Source of the DNA: Thermoplasmata archaeon
GTDB lineage: Archaea > Thermoplasmatota > Thermoplasmata > Methanomassiliicoccales > Methanomethylophilaceae
Direction of reading: 5' to 3'
Assembly: GCA_015063125.1 (NCBI GenBank)
Contig: SUTB01000002.1
Location: forward strand, 90,720-154,719
DNA: 64,000 nucleotides
Shown here: positions 1 to 12,773 of the stretch, one piece after another
Numbering within the stretch: the stretch's first letter is position 1
Layout: the number at the start of each line of letters is the position of its first letter
Notes under the pieces: model-generated
Database searches by the model: none
Told to the model about the DNA's origin: nothing
What the model saw: the letters and a program-made list of their open reading frames with translations, nothing else
Program-made: the position numbers and the translations under genes

Positions 1-2
1 AC

Positions 3-530
3 CAGATGGAGGCCACCAAGGAGGTCGCCAGGATGCACATGCGCGACTTCGGCATCTTCACCGCTGAGGACATGTCCATGTTCATCGGCAGCAGGATGTC
101 GGTCACACGCAGGGTACTGAGGGAGCTGGAGGACGAGGGAATGGTGAAGAAGGGATTCTTCGTCGCCGACGATCCCACTCTCAGATGGATGCTGGCCAAG
201 GACGTCGGGAAGACCAGTCGCAGGGCAGGGGAGTCTTTCATCCTGAACTCGCAGGACAACCTTCACGCCTATCTCCGCGACATGATCAAGAGGGAGGTCG
301 GCTCCACCAAATCCGTGATCTTCGCCAACAACAAGATCATAGGCTCCTTCCAGGGTAAGATATGCGCCTCCGGAGCGAAGGTGGAGGAGTTCGAGGGATC
401 CGACCGCGCCAACCGCATGATGAAGGAGGCGGCGCAGTCTTTGGGAACCAGGTTGGACACCAAGAGGGACCGTGAGGACGAGGATTGGGACGTCTCCGAG
501 TTCTACACCAAGGTCAATACGGGTGCATGA
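3..530 (+). CDS. C-terminal part of a winged-helix-containing protein (5' end outside window)
   Basis: The frame is open from the first bases of the window, so the Met at base 6 may be internal and the true start probably lies upstream. Residues about 5-65 have the charge pattern of a winged helix (RRVLRELEDEG, then a hydrophobic wing), which suggests DNA or RNA binding. The last 30 residues are strongly acidic and basic without a motif I know. The gene ends in UGA with no close downstream partner on this strand. I do not recognise the family and give no function. Confidence 0.5.
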   Translation, partial: QMEATKEVARMHMRDFGIFTAEDMSMFIGSRMSVTRRVLRELEDEGMVKKGFFVADDPTLRWMLAKDVGKTSRRAGESFILNSQDNLHAYLRDMIKREVGSTKSVIFANNKIIGSFQGKICASGAKVEEFEGSDRANRMMKEAAQSLGTRLDTKRDREDEDWDVSEFYTKVNTGA

Positions 531-620
531 GCTAGCCGGCTCTAGCCAACGGTTCAAGGTCGGTTAATTGTATTTGAAAAATAGTCAAGCATTTTATACT
601 CAAACAATTTCGAATCCAGC

Positions 621-1016
621 ATGAAGATCCCCTGCGAGATAATTGTATGGTATATTCTCCCGATAATCCGCAGGGAGATTGCCAACGAATTGGTCAACGT
701 ACACCACATGACTCAGGCCGAGGTGGCACGTAGGTTCAACGTCACAGATGCTGCTATCTCCCAGTATCTCAAGAAGAAACGCGGGGACAGCGCCATCATC
801 GAGGAGAGCGAGGCCTATGCGGAATTCCAGGCATCCATAAGGGAATCTGCCAGGCGCATAGTTGTTGAGGATGCGGACTTCGAACTGGAGCTCTGCAGGC
901 TCTGCGGAACGGTGCGCAACTCGGGTCTTCTGAACGAGGTGAGCCTCAAGCAGACTGGCGACACTTCTGCCAACTGCAATGACATGGGTTGCGCGATCGC
1001 GCCTGTCAAGAAATGA
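621..1016 (+). CDS. COG2522-type archaeal XRE-like transcriptional regulator
   Basis: This 131-residue protein matches what I know of the archaeal COG2522 family: an N-terminal stretch of the form MKIPCEIIVWYILP followed by a helix-turn-helix (MTQAEVARRFNVTDAAISQYL, about residues 30-50) and a C-terminal pair C-x2-C (CRLC) plus a later Cys, possibly binding a metal. It is expected to be a DNA-binding regulator; the target is unknown. A TATA-like element (cattttatac) lies about 30 bases before the start. The 3' end overlaps the convergent glycosylase gene by 11 bases. Confidence 0.75.
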   Translation: MKIPCEIIVWYILPIIRREIANELVNVHHMTQAEVARRFNVTDAAISQYLKKKRGDSAIIEESEAYAEFQASIRESARRIVVEDADFELELCRLCGTVRNSGLLNEVSLKQTGDTSANCNDMGCAIAPVKK

Positions 1017-1809
1017 AATCGGCGTGATACAGGAACTCTTGAGCATATCCTGCATATTCCCCGAACTTCTCACGTCCGTATGCGGAGACCGCCTTGTAGT
1101 TGCCGGTCACGCCGTAGATGTCCTCCATGACCTTGGATATCCTGGCGTCTATGGGGAAGGCCTCCATGTGCTCGAATGCGAACAGCGCCACGCAGTCAGC
1201 CACCTTCGGCCCGATGCCGTTGATGTCCTGAAGGGCGACAACGCATTCCTCATAATTCATCTCCGAAAAGGATTCCACATCGATGTCCCCGGACTCCACC
1301 CTCTCGGCGAGGGTGACGAACCTCGATTCCCTGAAACCGAGCCTGCATTCCGCTATACATCCGCATCCGTCCAGGATCTGCTTGGGCGTGGGGAAGCCGT
1401 GCCTCCTTCCCAGATCATCCCCGAAGTGGTCGCAGACAGATTCAACCATCTGACCTATCCTCTTGACGTTGGCGTTGGTGGCTAGAAGATATGTGGCCAG
1501 GCACTCCCAATGGTCCTGGCGGAGTATGCGCATGCCTGGACATCTGTCCGCCAGGGATGCTACGTACTCATCCCTCTTGGAGATCTCGGAGATGATGGTC
1601 TCCAGATCATCGTCCCCTCCGAGGTATCTGGTGATCCCCTTGCGGTCATCCGAACCGATGACCTCCACGGATGTGGGGGATATCTGCTTCATGGTAATGA
1701 TCTGGTTCCTCCAGACACCTTCCCAGCTGCCGTCGTCCAGCTTATGCCAGCGGTGGGCCTGTCCGCATCCCAATGTGGGGTCCAGCGATACCTCCAGATC
1801 GATCCTCAT
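1006..1809 (-). CDS. 8-oxoguanine DNA glycosylase (OGG1/AlkA-type, HhH-GPD)
   Basis: About 267 residues, the usual size of an OGG1-like glycosylase/lyase that excises 8-oxoguanine. A helix-hairpin-helix is visible as DINGIGPKVADC, whose Lys sits where OGG1 has its Schiff-base lysine, followed by FPIDARI with the catalytic Asp. The N-terminal 110 residues fit the OGG_N beta domain. I start at Met 11 of the longer frame (base 1809) because the ten extra residues look unrelated. It is divergent from an endonuclease IV gene that would process the abasic product, so the two form a base-excision-repair pair. Confidence 0.85.
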   Translation of the reverse strand: MRIDLEVSLDPTLGCGQAHRWHKLDDGSWEGVWRNQIITMKQISPTSVEVIGSDDRKGITRYLGGDDDLETIISEISKRDEYVASLADRCPGMRILRQDHWECLATYLLATNANVKRIGQMVESVCDHFGDDLGRRHGFPTPKQILDGCGCIAECRLGFRESRFVTLAERVESGDIDVESFSEMNYEECVVALQDINGIGPKVADCVALFAFEHMEAFPIDARISKVMEDIYGVTGNYKAVSAYGREKFGEYAGYAQEFLYHADFIS

Positions 1810-1866
1810 GGTTACCCGATATCGCTTCCAGATAATCATTTATTCGGTCAGGGACATCGCCCCCGC

Positions 1867-2679
1867 ATGATGAGATTCGGTCCCGCAGGATACCCCTCGG
1901 CAGGAAAGACGCCTGAAGGCTCCCTTGAGTACACCAAAGGCTTGGGCCTCAACGCTTTGGAGGTGGAGTTCGTCCGCGGAGCCCGCATCAGTCCCGAGAG
2001 GGCGCAGGCGGTCGGAGCGAAGGCGAAGGAGCTCGATATCAGGCTCAGCTGTCACGCACCATATTTCATCAGCTTCAACTCAGACAGCATGGAGACGCGT
2101 GACAAGAGCATCAGCTGGGTGATGGATACCGCACGCGCCGCCCACAACCTCGGAGCCTACATCATAGTGATACACGCCGCTGCCTACGGCAAGACACCGG
2201 AGACTGCACTCCCAAATGTCATCTCAGGACTGTCCAAATGCAAGGACATGTTGGATGACGAGGGCATCAAGGATGTGACCCTCGGTGTGGAGACCATGGG
2301 AAAGCTCGGACAGTTCGGAACGCTCGCAGAGATCGGCAAGGTCATGGACGAGGTCGACGGGGTCCACCCGGTACTGGATGTAGCTCACGTCCACGCCAGG
2401 GGCCACGGGTACCTGAAGACCGAGGAGGACATGAAAGGTCTCATCGACGAGTTCTTCCCCCTTGCAGGGGACATAGCCCATTTCCACATCAGCTGCATAA
2501 AGTACGGCGACAAGGGAGAGATCTCCCATCTGCCTCTGGAGACCAAGGATCCCGACCTCCAGCTCCTTGCGAATGTTCTCGCGGACACCAAGCAGGAGTG
2601 CAACTTCATCTGCGAATCGCCGCTGATAGAGAAGGACGCCGTGGTGTTCAGGGACATGTTCCCCAAGTACCGTCAGTGA
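1867..2679 (+). CDS. nfo: Endonuclease IV / Nfo-like AP endonuclease (TIM barrel)
   Basis: A 270-residue xylose-isomerase-like TIM barrel. Metal-site motifs of endonuclease IV appear in order: CHAPY, VIHAA, GVETMG, LDVAHVHARG, HFHIS and ICESP, supplying the His, Glu and Asp ligands of the trinuclear zinc site. The enzyme should nick 5' to abasic sites. The frame is open further upstream to base 1510, but that part overlaps the opposite glycosylase and is a shadow; tandem ATGs at 1867 and 1870 are the likely start. It probably works with the adjacent glycosylase. Confidence 0.85.
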   Translation: MMRFGPAGYPSAGKTPEGSLEYTKGLGLNALEVEFVRGARISPERAQAVGAKAKELDIRLSCHAPYFISFNSDSMETRDKSISWVMDTARAAHNLGAYIIVIHAAAYGKTPETALPNVISGLSKCKDMLDDEGIKDVTLGVETMGKLGQFGTLAEIGKVMDEVDGVHPVLDVAHVHARGHGYLKTEEDMKGLIDEFFPLAGDIAHFHISCIKYGDKGEISHLPLETKDPDLQLLANVLADTKQECNFICESPLIEKDAVVFRDMFPKYRQ

Positions 2680-2804
2680 ACGGTAACGCTGTGCGCTCCA
2701 TTGTACTTTCTGATTTCGTCAATGGACAGATATCCTCTGACGTTGGACGGATTCGGCCATATCATTTTATCCTTTCAAAGCGATGTTAAGTTGGGTGTTA
2801 CTGG

Positions 2805-4274
2805 TTGAGGGAGGTCAGGGATTATCTGTCGGAGGTGAGTAAGACTACTTTGCCTATCGCAATTTTCATCCTTGCGATCGACACCTTGACCGTAGGCACC
2901 AACCCCGAGCAGTTCGCTATCGAGCTGCTATGCGTCATGTTGGTCATAACCGGGTTCTCCCTGTTCCTGTACGGGGTGGACATAGGAGTGATCCCCATGG
3001 GGAGGGTCGTGGGTTCCGAGATATCCCACAGGAAATCCGTCCTGCCGATGATCCTGATCGTGTTCGTTATCAGTGTCGTCGTCACGGTGGCCGAGCCGGA
3101 TGTGACCGTTTTCGCATCCACGGTCGATCTGTTGTTCCATGATGTGAACTACGGTATGCTGATAGCATCCATCGCCGTCGGAGTGGCGGTCATGCTCGTG
3201 CTCGCGGCTCTGAGGATCTATCTGAATTACTCCATGAAGAAACTGATCACGATAGGTTATGTCATCGTTATCATCCTGGGGCTCGTGGTCCCCAAGTACA
3301 TCCTGGGGATAGCTTTCGATTCGGGAGGGGTCACCACCGGCCCGATAACCATCCCCGTCCTCATGGCATTGGGAATGGGAATAGGGATGGCCACATCCCG
3401 CAGCTCCGATCCGATGAATAGCTTCGGGATGGTCGGGTTGGCATCGATAGGCCCGCTGATAACGGTCATGCTCTACGGTCAGTTAGCCGGAATATCGGAC
3501 CTGATGACCCCCGTCGCCGCCGCGGAGATCGACGACATCAGCAAGGAGACCCTGATCCGCTATCTATCGGAGGCATTCGTGGACACCCTGGGTTCGGTCA
3601 TACCGCTTCTCGTGATATTCCTGCTCCTGCTGAAGTTCTATCTCCACGGGACTTGGCACGACGTGAGGATCACGTTAGCGGGAATGGGGATCACCATGGC
3701 GGGGATGGTGTTTTTCCTCACAGGCGTCTATGCCGGTTTCATGCCCATGGCCCAGGAGACCGGGGTCTACCTGATCCAACACGGAGCAGGGATATGGATA
3801 CTTGCCATAGGACTCATCCTGGGATTCCTGGTCATCGCGGCGGAGCCCGCGGTGAAGATCCTGGGATCGCAGGTGGAGAGCGTATCCAGGAACATGATAA
3901 CATCGAAGACGATAATGATAGTCGTCGGTATCGGGGTATCTGTGTTCGTCGGAATAGGCATGTACGCCATGTCGCAGGGCTGGATGTCCATATACTACAT
4001 CCTGCCGATATATGTCGTGGCTTTGGTCATGCTGTGGTTCATGGACGACAGTCTCGTGGGAATCGCTTACGACGCGGGAGGCGTGGCCACCGGACCCATG
4101 TCCGTAGCGGTCATAATGTCCATGTACGCGGCGATGGCAGAGGAGCTGGGCGGGGATATCGCATCGGAGAATGCGTTCGGAGTCATCGCCCTGATAGCCT
4201 TAGCGCCGATCATTGCATTATCGATAATGGGAATCTATATACGTCTGAAAAGGAAATCAATTAACAGGAACTGA
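2805..4274 (+). CDS. DUF1538 family integral membrane protein (two repeats)
   Basis: A 489-residue protein with about twelve hydrophobic segments arranged as two homologous halves. Each half ends in a copy of the same motif (FDSGGVTTGP near residue 175 and YDAGGVATGP near residue 425), the hallmark of DUF1538. The family is an uncharacterised transporter-like membrane protein. Start is TTG at 2805: an in-frame stop lies 18 bases upstream and no ATG fits. A PII-like gene follows after 4 bases, an arrangement known for this family and suggesting PII-type control of the transporter. Confidence 0.8.
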   Translation: MREVRDYLSEVSKTTLPIAIFILAIDTLTVGTNPEQFAIELLCVMLVITGFSLFLYGVDIGVIPMGRVVGSEISHRKSVLPMILIVFVISVVVTVAEPDVTVFASTVDLLFHDVNYGMLIASIAVGVAVMLVLAALRIYLNYSMKKLITIGYVIVIILGLVVPKYILGIAFDSGGVTTGPITIPVLMALGMGIGMATSRSSDPMNSFGMVGLASIGPLITVMLYGQLAGISDLMTPVAAAEIDDISKETLIRYLSEAFVDTLGSVIPLLVIFLLLLKFYLHGTWHDVRITLAGMGITMAGMVFFLTGVYAGFMPMAQETGVYLIQHGAGIWILAIGLILGFLVIAAEPAVKILGSQVESVSRNMITSKTIMIVVGIGVSVFVGIGMYAMSQGWMSIYYILPIYVVALVMLWFMDDSLVGIAYDAGGVATGPMSVAVIMSMYAAMAEELGGDIASENAFGVIALIALAPIIALSIMGIYIRLKRKSINRN

Positions 4275-4278
4275 GACG

Positions 4279-4614
4279 ATGGAAACTAATCAGAACATGG
4301 TGATGATAGTCTCGATGGTCGACAAGAGCGTCGCCGACGAGGTTGCATCCCAGGTGTACGAGATAGCGCAATCCAAAGTGTCTATTTTCTACGGATCCGG
4401 AAAGACCGATGAGAGAGGCTTCCTCGGGGTTCGGTTGAACGACGAGGTCGTCGAGATCGTCTGCGTGGTGGACCATTCCATGGTGGATGACATCACGAAG
4501 CTCATATCGGAGGTCGGCCGCATGGACGAGCTTGGTAAGGGATACATCGTGAAGATCCCGTCCGTCACGTTCATGGGTCCTACGCCCAAGGCCGAACCCA
4601 AAGCCGACCAGTAA
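4279..4614 (+). CDS. PII-like signalling protein paired with DUF1538
   Basis: A 111-residue protein with the length and alternating hydrophobic/charged pattern of the PII ferredoxin-like fold (MVMIVSMVDKSVADEVASQV for the first beta-alpha unit; VEIVCVVD for a core strand). It lacks the classic GlnB T-loop uridylylation site, so it is PII-like rather than GlnB. It directly follows the DUF1538 membrane protein and ends in UAA. By analogy with PII-transporter pairs it could gate that protein in response to a small ligand. The ligand is unknown. Confidence 0.65.
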   Translation: METNQNMVMIVSMVDKSVADEVASQVYEIAQSKVSIFYGSGKTDERGFLGVRLNDEVVEIVCVVDHSMVDDITKLISEVGRMDELGKGYIVKIPSVTFMGPTPKAEPKADQ

Positions 4615-4692
4615 GTCCTTCTGGTATCAGCGCTTTATCAGCCCTAACGACCAGAGGATATCAGCGTGAGCACTCTCGACATACCGTCCGAG

Positions 4693-4704
4693 CCTATTTT
4701 ATAC
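4693..4704 (+). promoter_or_regulatory. TATA box of tRNA-Thr
   Basis: An AT-rich element (cctattttatac) ends 25 bases before the first base of tRNA-Thr, the normal archaeal spacing for TFB/TBP-directed initiation. Confidence 0.6.
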
Positions 4705-4728
4705 GGTGATAATATCACTAGCCTTGAG

Positions 4729-4803
4729 GCCGCTGTGGCTTAGTGGTATAGCATCTGATTCGTAATCAGAAGGCCGAGGGTTCAAATCCCTTCAGCGGCT
4801 CCA
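4729..4803 (+). tRNA. tRNA-Thr (anticodon CGT)
   Basis: A full cloverleaf can be folded by eye. The acceptor stem GCCGCTG pairs with CAGCGGC, the anticodon arm is TCTGA-TTCGTAA-TCAGA with anticodon CGT, and the T arm is GAGGG-TTCAAAT-CCCTT. The discriminator is T and CCA is encoded. No intron. It lies tail-on to the convergent thiC gene. Confidence 0.95.
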
Positions 4804-4821
4804 TCCTCTTCTTCAGACCTT

Positions 4822-8161
<3,340 letters not shown>

Positions 8162-8165
8162 TACC

Positions 8166-10673
8166 ATGGACGAGGAACAGCAACCCACAAAGAGGATAAT
8201 CAACCAGACGGTCGAGCAGGAGATGCAGCGCTCCTACATCGACTACTCCATGAGTGTCATAGTAGGACGTGCCCTTCCGGACGTCCGTGACGGACTGAAG
8301 CCGGTCCACAGGAGGATCCTGTACGCGATGGACCAGATCGGTCTCACCTACAACAGGCCCCACAAGAAGTCCGCCACAGTTGTCGGAGAGGTTTTAGGAA
8401 AGTATCACCCCCACGGCGATTCCGCCGCGTACGAGGCGATGGTCAGGCTCGCGCAGCCCTTCTCCCTCAGGTATACTCTGGTGGACGGACAGGGTAACTT
8501 CGGTTCGGTCGACGGAGACTCGGCCGCGGCCATGCGTTACACAGAGGCCAGGATGACCAAGATGGCCAGCGATCTCCTGCTGGATCTGGACAAGGAGACC
8601 GTGGACATGGTGGACAACTACGACGGTTCCCTGAAGGAGCCTTCCGTCCTCCCGTCCAAGTTCCCCAACCTGCTGGTGAACGGATCCGACGGTATCGCCG
8701 TAGGAATGGCGACCAAGATGCCGCCCCACAACCTCACCGAGGTCTGCAACGCCATCACATACACGATCGACAACCCCGAAGCGACCGTGGACGACCTGAT
8801 GCAGTACGTCAAGGGTCCCGATTTCCCCACCGGAGGAACCATCTACGGACTCTCCGGAATCAGGTCCGCATACGAGACCGGAAAGGGAAAGCTCAGGGTA
8901 AGGTCCAAGGTCCACTTCGAGGACATGGACAACGGAAAGACCAGGATCATCGTCGACGAGATCCCTTACCAGGTCAACAAGGCCATGCTGATTATCCAGA
9001 TCGCCGACCGCGTGAAGGACAAGGAGATCGAGGGTATCACAGATCTCAGGGATGAATCCGACAGGCACGGAATGCGCATAGTCATCGAGCTCCACAAGGA
9101 TGCGATCCCCAACGTCGTCCTCGAGAACCTCTGGAGGAAGACCAACATGGAGATCACCTACGGTGTCATCAACATCGCACTGGTGGATAACAAGCCCGCC
9201 CTCCTCGGTCTGAAGGAGCTCATCGTCCAGTACATCAAGCACAGGAAGTCCGTCGTCACCAGGAGGACGCAGTACGAGCTGGACCAGGCGGCGAAGAGGT
9301 TCCACATACTCGAGGGTCTGATGAAGGCCATCAACATGCTGGACGAGACCATCGCGCTCATCCGCGAATCCGCGGACGGAGAAGCGGCCAACCTCGGACT
9401 GCAGAATCTGCTGGGCATCGACCAGGAGCAGGCCAAGGCCATCCTGGACATGAGGCTCCAGAAGCTGACCGGACTCGAGTTGGACTCCATCAAGCAGGAG
9501 TACGAGCAGCTGAGGATCCTGATGGATGACTTGAAGGACATCCTCGCCCACGAGCAGAGGGTCCTGAACATCATCAAGGACGAGCTCAAGAACATGTCCG
9601 AGACCTACGGAGACGAGCGCCGCACCGAGATCGATCCCAACGAGATCGATGCTGATGAGGAGGACCTGATCCCCAACGAGAAGGTCGTCGTCACGGTCTC
9701 CAATGACAACTACATCAAGAGGATCCCGCTGAACACCTACAGGGCGCAGTCCAGGGGCGGAGTCGGCCTCACGGCTATGCAGACCAAGGAGGAGGATCAC
9801 GTGGCAGCCATGTTCGTCATGATGTCGCACGACTACATCCTCTTCATCACCAACAAGGGACGCATGCAGTGGCTGAAGGGATACAGGATCCCCGAGGGAA
9901 GCAGGCAGGCCAAGGGTAAGCCGATCGTCAACCTGATCCCCGATCTGGAGGAGGACGAGAAGATCATCAACTCCATCACAACCCACGACTTCCCCGACGA
10001 CAGGTACCTGGTGTTCTGCACCAGGAACGGACTGTTCAAGAAGACCGTGATGTCCGCATACGGAAACGTCAGGTCCAGGGGAATCAAGGCCATCAAGCTG
10101 GACGAGGGCGACGAGCTGATCGGAATGGGAATCACCGACGGTGAGGACCAGATCATCATCGCATCCGCAGGCGGACAGGCTGTTAGGTTCGACGAGACCG
10201 ATGCCAGGCCTCTCGGGCGTGACACCATGGGAGTCAAGGGAATGACCCTCTCCAACGGTGACAGGGTCGTGTCCATGGCAGTGGTGAAACCCGGCGACAA
10301 GCTGCTGACGGTGTCCGAGAACGGATACGGAAAGATCTCCGACGTGGACGATTACCGCAAGACCAAGCGCGGAGGAAAGGGAGTCATCACCATCAAGACC
10401 GACGAGCGCAACGGAAACGTCGTGAGCGTCAGGAAGGTCGTCAACGGCGATGAGCTCATGCTGCAGTCCAAGAGCGGAAAGATCATCCGCATGCAGACCG
10501 ACAGCATCCGTGAGACCGGACGCAACGCCAAGGGAGTGAGGGTAATGGACATGCGCGACGGCGACAAGATCATCGCTGTCGAGCCTGTCATGGCCGAGGA
10601 TGCGGAGCCCGAGGACATCGAGGCTCCCGCCGAGGCGGCCCCAGCACCCGAGGGCGGAGACAAACAACAGTGA
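8166..10673 (+). CDS. gyrA: DNA gyrase subunit A
   Basis: An 835-residue protein with the GyrA breakage-reunion domain. [20 protein letters not shown] opens the winged-helix core, and the catalytic Tyr lies in AMRYTEARM. The later QSRGGVG matches a GyrA box, which separates true gyrase from topoisomerase IV, and the C-terminal half shows the repeated beta-pinwheel blades (for example [18 protein letters not shown]). The tail is acidic. Start ATG 8166 follows the gyrB stop by 4 bases. A strong hairpin follows the stop codon. Confidence 0.97.
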   Translation: MDEEQQPTKRIINQTVEQEMQRSYIDYSMSVIVGRALPDVRDGLKPVHRRILYAMDQIGLTYNRPHKKSATVVGEVLGKYHPHGDSAAYEAMVRLAQPFSLRYTLVDGQGNFGSVDGDSAAAMRYTEARMTKMASDLLLDLDKETVDMVDNYDGSLKEPSVLPSKFPNLLVNGSDGIAVGMATKMPPHNLTEVCNAITYTIDNPEATVDDLMQYVKGPDFPTGGTIYGLSGIRSAYETGKGKLRVRSKVHFEDMDNGKTRIIVDEIPYQVNKAMLIIQIADRVKDKEIEGITDLRDESDRHGMRIVIELHKDAIPNVVLENLWRKTNMEITYGVINIALVDNKPALLGLKELIVQYIKHRKSVVTRRTQYELDQAAKRFHILEGLMKAINMLDETIALIRESADGEAANLGLQNLLGIDQEQAKAILDMRLQKLTGLELDSIKQEYEQLRILMDDLKDILAHEQRVLNIIKDELKNMSETYGDERRTEIDPNEIDADEEDLIPNEKVVVTVSNDNYIKRIPLNTYRAQSRGGVGLTAMQTKEEDHVAAMFVMMSHDYILFITNKGRMQWLKGYRIPEGSRQAKGKPIVNLIPDLEEDEKIINSITTHDFPDDRYLVFCTRNGLFKKTVMSAYGNVRSRGIKAIKLDEGDELIGMGITDGEDQIIIASAGGQAVRFDETDARPLGRDTMGVKGMTLSNGDRVVSMAVVKPGDKLLTVSENGYGKISDVDDYRKTKRGGKGVITIKTDERNGNVVSVRKVVNGDELMLQSKSGKIIRMQTDSIRETGRNAKGVRVMDMRDGDKIIAVEPVMAEDAEPEDIEAPAEAAPAPEGGDKQQ

Positions 10674-10708
10674 ACCTGAAAGGGGGCTCAAGCCCCCTGG
10701 AAAGGTTC
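10672..10708 (+). terminator. Hairpin after gyrA
   Basis: Outer arms GAACCT and AGGTTC enclose a perfect inner stem AGGGGGCT-CA-AGCCCCCT, followed by an A-run. The structure begins at the gyrA stop codon and ends just before the tRNA-Phe promoter, so it probably terminates or stabilises the gyrBA mRNA. Confidence 0.6.
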
Positions 10709-10715
10709 AAAAAGG

Positions 10716-10725
10716 CTTATAAATA
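10716..10725 (+). promoter_or_regulatory. TATA box of tRNA-Phe
   Basis: cttataaata is a near-consensus archaeal TATA box 24 bases upstream of the tRNA 5' end. Confidence 0.7.
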
Positions 10726-10748
10726 GAATGTCCATAGGGGGAAATTGC

Positions 10749-10824
10749 GCCGTGGTAACTCAGTTGGGAGAGTGCGTGACTGAAGATCACGAAGTCGCTG
10801 GTTCGAGCCCGGCTCACGGCACCA
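10749..10824 (+). tRNA. tRNA-Phe (anticodon GAA)
   Basis: Acceptor GCCGTGG pairs with TCACGGC (one G-T pair), the anticodon arm is CGTGA-CTGAAGA-TCACG with anticodon GAA, and the T arm contains GGTTCGAGCC. The discriminator is A and CCA is encoded. Confidence 0.95.
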
Positions 10825-10856
10825 TCTCTTCTATCATATCGTTTTGAGGCCATCTC

Positions 10857-11033
10857 ATGGAACCCGACCGCATCTTCATAAACTTCCGCGAGGAGAGCAT
10901 GACGATGATGCAGGTCATAAACAAGGTGGCCGAGCTGCAGAAGCAGTATCCCGAGTACGAGATCTTCATGGACGGAGACGCTTACGCTATAGTCGGAAGG
11001 AGGAGGAAGGAGCGATGGGAAGGGGAAGGATAA
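10857..11033 (+). CDS. Small 58-residue ORF translated into the DUF531 gene
   Basis: The frame begins MEPDRIFINFREESMTMMQV and ends in KERWEGEG followed by UAA. A Shine-Dalgarno-like TTTTGAGGCC lies just before the ATG. The stop codon falls 18 bases inside the downstream DUF531 gene, so the two would be translationally coupled. Composition is protein-like: a beta strand, a helix rich in Glu/Lys, then a second strand (YEIFMDGDAYAIVG). No family recognised. The ORF fills the whole space between tRNA-Phe and DUF531, which supports it being real. Confidence 0.6.
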   Translation: MEPDRIFINFREESMTMMQVINKVAELQKQYPEYEIFMDGDAYAIVGRRRKERWEGEG

Positions 11034-11554
11034 CCATAGGTCTGTACAACTCCTACGATCAGAACTTCAGGGAGCCTCACAGGCGCATCATCGCACGCGC
11101 AGGGGACCTCGCCATGGCCTTCGATATGAATCTGGCTCTTTTCGGTTTCCCGATCCCGGAGGACACCCGCACGCCGGTGGAGGTGGCCAATTGGATCGCC
11201 GGAACCACCAGCATCGGCCATCACGGCGACTACTTCGTGGACCTCGCCGAGAAGGGGCGCTTCCAGAAGTACCCCTATCCCTCAAAGGGTTTCCCTCCGC
11301 AGCTCGGCGAGCCCGTGCTCACCACATGCAGGGCCGAGGAATCCAAGAAGGTGACCGTTGGGCAGCTCACAGACATGGTGGAGAACGGCCAGAGCATCCT
11401 CCTTGTGTTCGGCATAGGCCCGCACGGAGTGCCCAAGGATGTCATGAAGATCCCGAGATACAACTTGGACATCACCACCGGGGGATTCTCGTTAGAGACA
11501 TGCGCAGCCCTCGGATCCGTGGTCGGGGCGCTATACTCCAAGCTCAACTACTGA
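11015..11554 (+). CDS. DUF531 family protein
   Basis: A 179-residue protein that I match to the archaeal DUF531 family, of unknown function. Visible features are an N-terminal GRGRITIGLYNSYDQ strand region, a central helix IARAGDLAMAFDMNLALFGFP, and LLVFGIGPHGVPK, which looks like a ligand-binding loop. The start is chosen at MGRGRI (11015), because the longer frame upstream overlaps the small coupled ORF out of frame. An RNA-methyltransferase-like fold has been my thought for this shape but I cannot show it. Confidence 0.65.
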   Translation: MGRGRITIGLYNSYDQNFREPHRRIIARAGDLAMAFDMNLALFGFPIPEDTRTPVEVANWIAGTTSIGHHGDYFVDLAEKGRFQKYPYPSKGFPPQLGEPVLTTCRAEESKKVTVGQLTDMVENGQSILLVFGIGPHGVPKDVMKIPRYNLDITTGGFSLETCAALGSVVGALYSKLNY

Positions 11555-11780
11555 CCGCATTCCAGTCACTTCATCTGGGATCAATGCGGCACTCTTACCC
11601 ATAATCCGGCTTGGCCGTTGGCAAGGAGAGAAGAACATGGGCATGAACTAAATTCTGTTCAACCCATCTAACAACGTCAATATTTCACGAGAGCATAACC
11701 TAGGAAGACCTCATCGATACCCTACACTATGTCGTTCCTCAACACGTGAACCCCCTGGATAGAAGGCTTCGTCATGACCA

Positions 11781-11790
11781 ATTTTATTAT
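11781..11790 (+). promoter_or_regulatory. TATA box of the polyprenyl synthase gene
   Basis: attttattat sits about 24-33 bases before the ATG at 11814, which would make the transcript leaderless or nearly so. The rest of the 259-base gap after DUF531 shows nothing I can name. Confidence 0.55.
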
Positions 11791-11813
11791 AATACCGAGC
11801 GCATCCGTGGCCT

Positions 11814-12773
11814 ATGGCTGAGGGATCTCGCGGCTGGCAAGATGTTATCTCCGATGATCTGGTGGAAGTTTCCAAGATCATGCGTGAGGCCACCCGCGAC
11901 GGGAATGCGGAGGTGCAGGAAGTCATGGACTACGCACTCGATTCTCCCGGCAAGCTCATACGTCCCTCTATGGTCCTGCTCGTGTGCAATGCATGCGGTA
12001 AGAAGCCCGACATCCATGCCAAGAAGTACGCCGCAGCGGCAGAGCTGGCACACATGGCCACACTGATCCACGACGACATCAACGATGAGAGCGAGAATCG
12101 CCGCGGGAAGCTTGCGACGTACAGGAAGTACGGTGTCCGCAAGGCACTCACAACTGGGGACGTCATGCTGGTCAAGGCGATGTCCCTGTTCGATTCAAAC
12201 CCTCAGCTCCTGCAGAGCATTATCGACATGGGCTCGTCCCTGGCGGACAGCGAGTTCCTCCAGTACAACCACAAGTTCGACCTGGACATCCTCGAGCAGG
12301 AGTACTATCAGGTCATCTCTGGTAAGACAGCGGCCTTCCTGGCCGAATGTGCAAAGACCGGCGCCATAGCAGCAGGTGCATCCGACGAGCTCATCGAGGA
12401 GATGGGACGCTTCGGACAGCTGTACGGCATGGCATTCCAGATAGCGGACGACCTCATAGACATGTTCGGTTCCGAGAAGGTCTCCGGTAAGACGGCTATG
12501 AGGGACCTCAGCGAAGGGGTCATAACACTGCCCACAATCCTTGCCATCCGCGACGTCAAGATCGGCAACAAGATCCGCGGAAAGATCAAGAAGGGAGCCT
12601 CTCTGGACGAGATCCGCGATATGATCCTCCAGACTGAGGCCGTGGATGACTGCAAGCTGATCATCAAGGACTATGTAGATGAGGCTGTGGACTGTCTTTC
12701 CGTTATCCCCGACAGCGAGTACAAGACCTCGCTAATACAGCTGGCCGAGCTCAACCTGAACAGGCTGAGCTGA
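11814..12773 (+). CDS. trans-polyprenyl diphosphate synthase (archaeal lipid precursor)
   Basis: A 319-residue all-alpha isoprenyl synthase. The first Asp-rich motif is HDDINDESENRRG and the second is FQIADDLID; both bind the Mg-diphosphate of the allylic substrate. GKLIRPSMVLL gives the IPP-binding Lys-Arg region. Small residues (Ala, Thr) lie four to five positions before the first motif, which in this family favours chains longer than C15. It probably makes geranylgeranyl or longer diphosphates for ether lipids. Product length cannot be fixed from sequence alone. Confidence 0.85.
   Translation: MAEGSRGWQDVISDDLVEVSKIMREATRDGNAEVQEVMDYALDSPGKLIRPSMVLLVCNACGKKPDIHAKKYAAAAELAHMATLIHDDINDESENRRGKLATYRKYGVRKALTTGDVMLVKAMSLFDSNPQLLQSIIDMGSSLADSEFLQYNHKFDLDILEQEYYQVISGKTAAFLAECAKTGAIAAGASDELIEEMGRFGQLYGMAFQIADDLIDMFGSEKVSGKTAMRDLSEGVITLPTILAIRDVKIGNKIRGKIKKGASLDEIRDMILQTEAVDDCKLIIKDYVDEAVDCLSVIPDSEYKTSLIQLAELNLNRLS

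Noticed and set aside
1510-1866. N-terminal extension of the endonuclease IV frame
   Set aside because: It lies antisense to the glycosylase gene, and the family start fits 1867/1870.
8394-10691. 765-codon open frame antisense to gyrA
   Set aside because: It mirrors the codon pattern of gyrA (Leu/Val/His-rich, no domain signal) and has no ribosome site or promoter of its own; a shadow of a highly biased gene.
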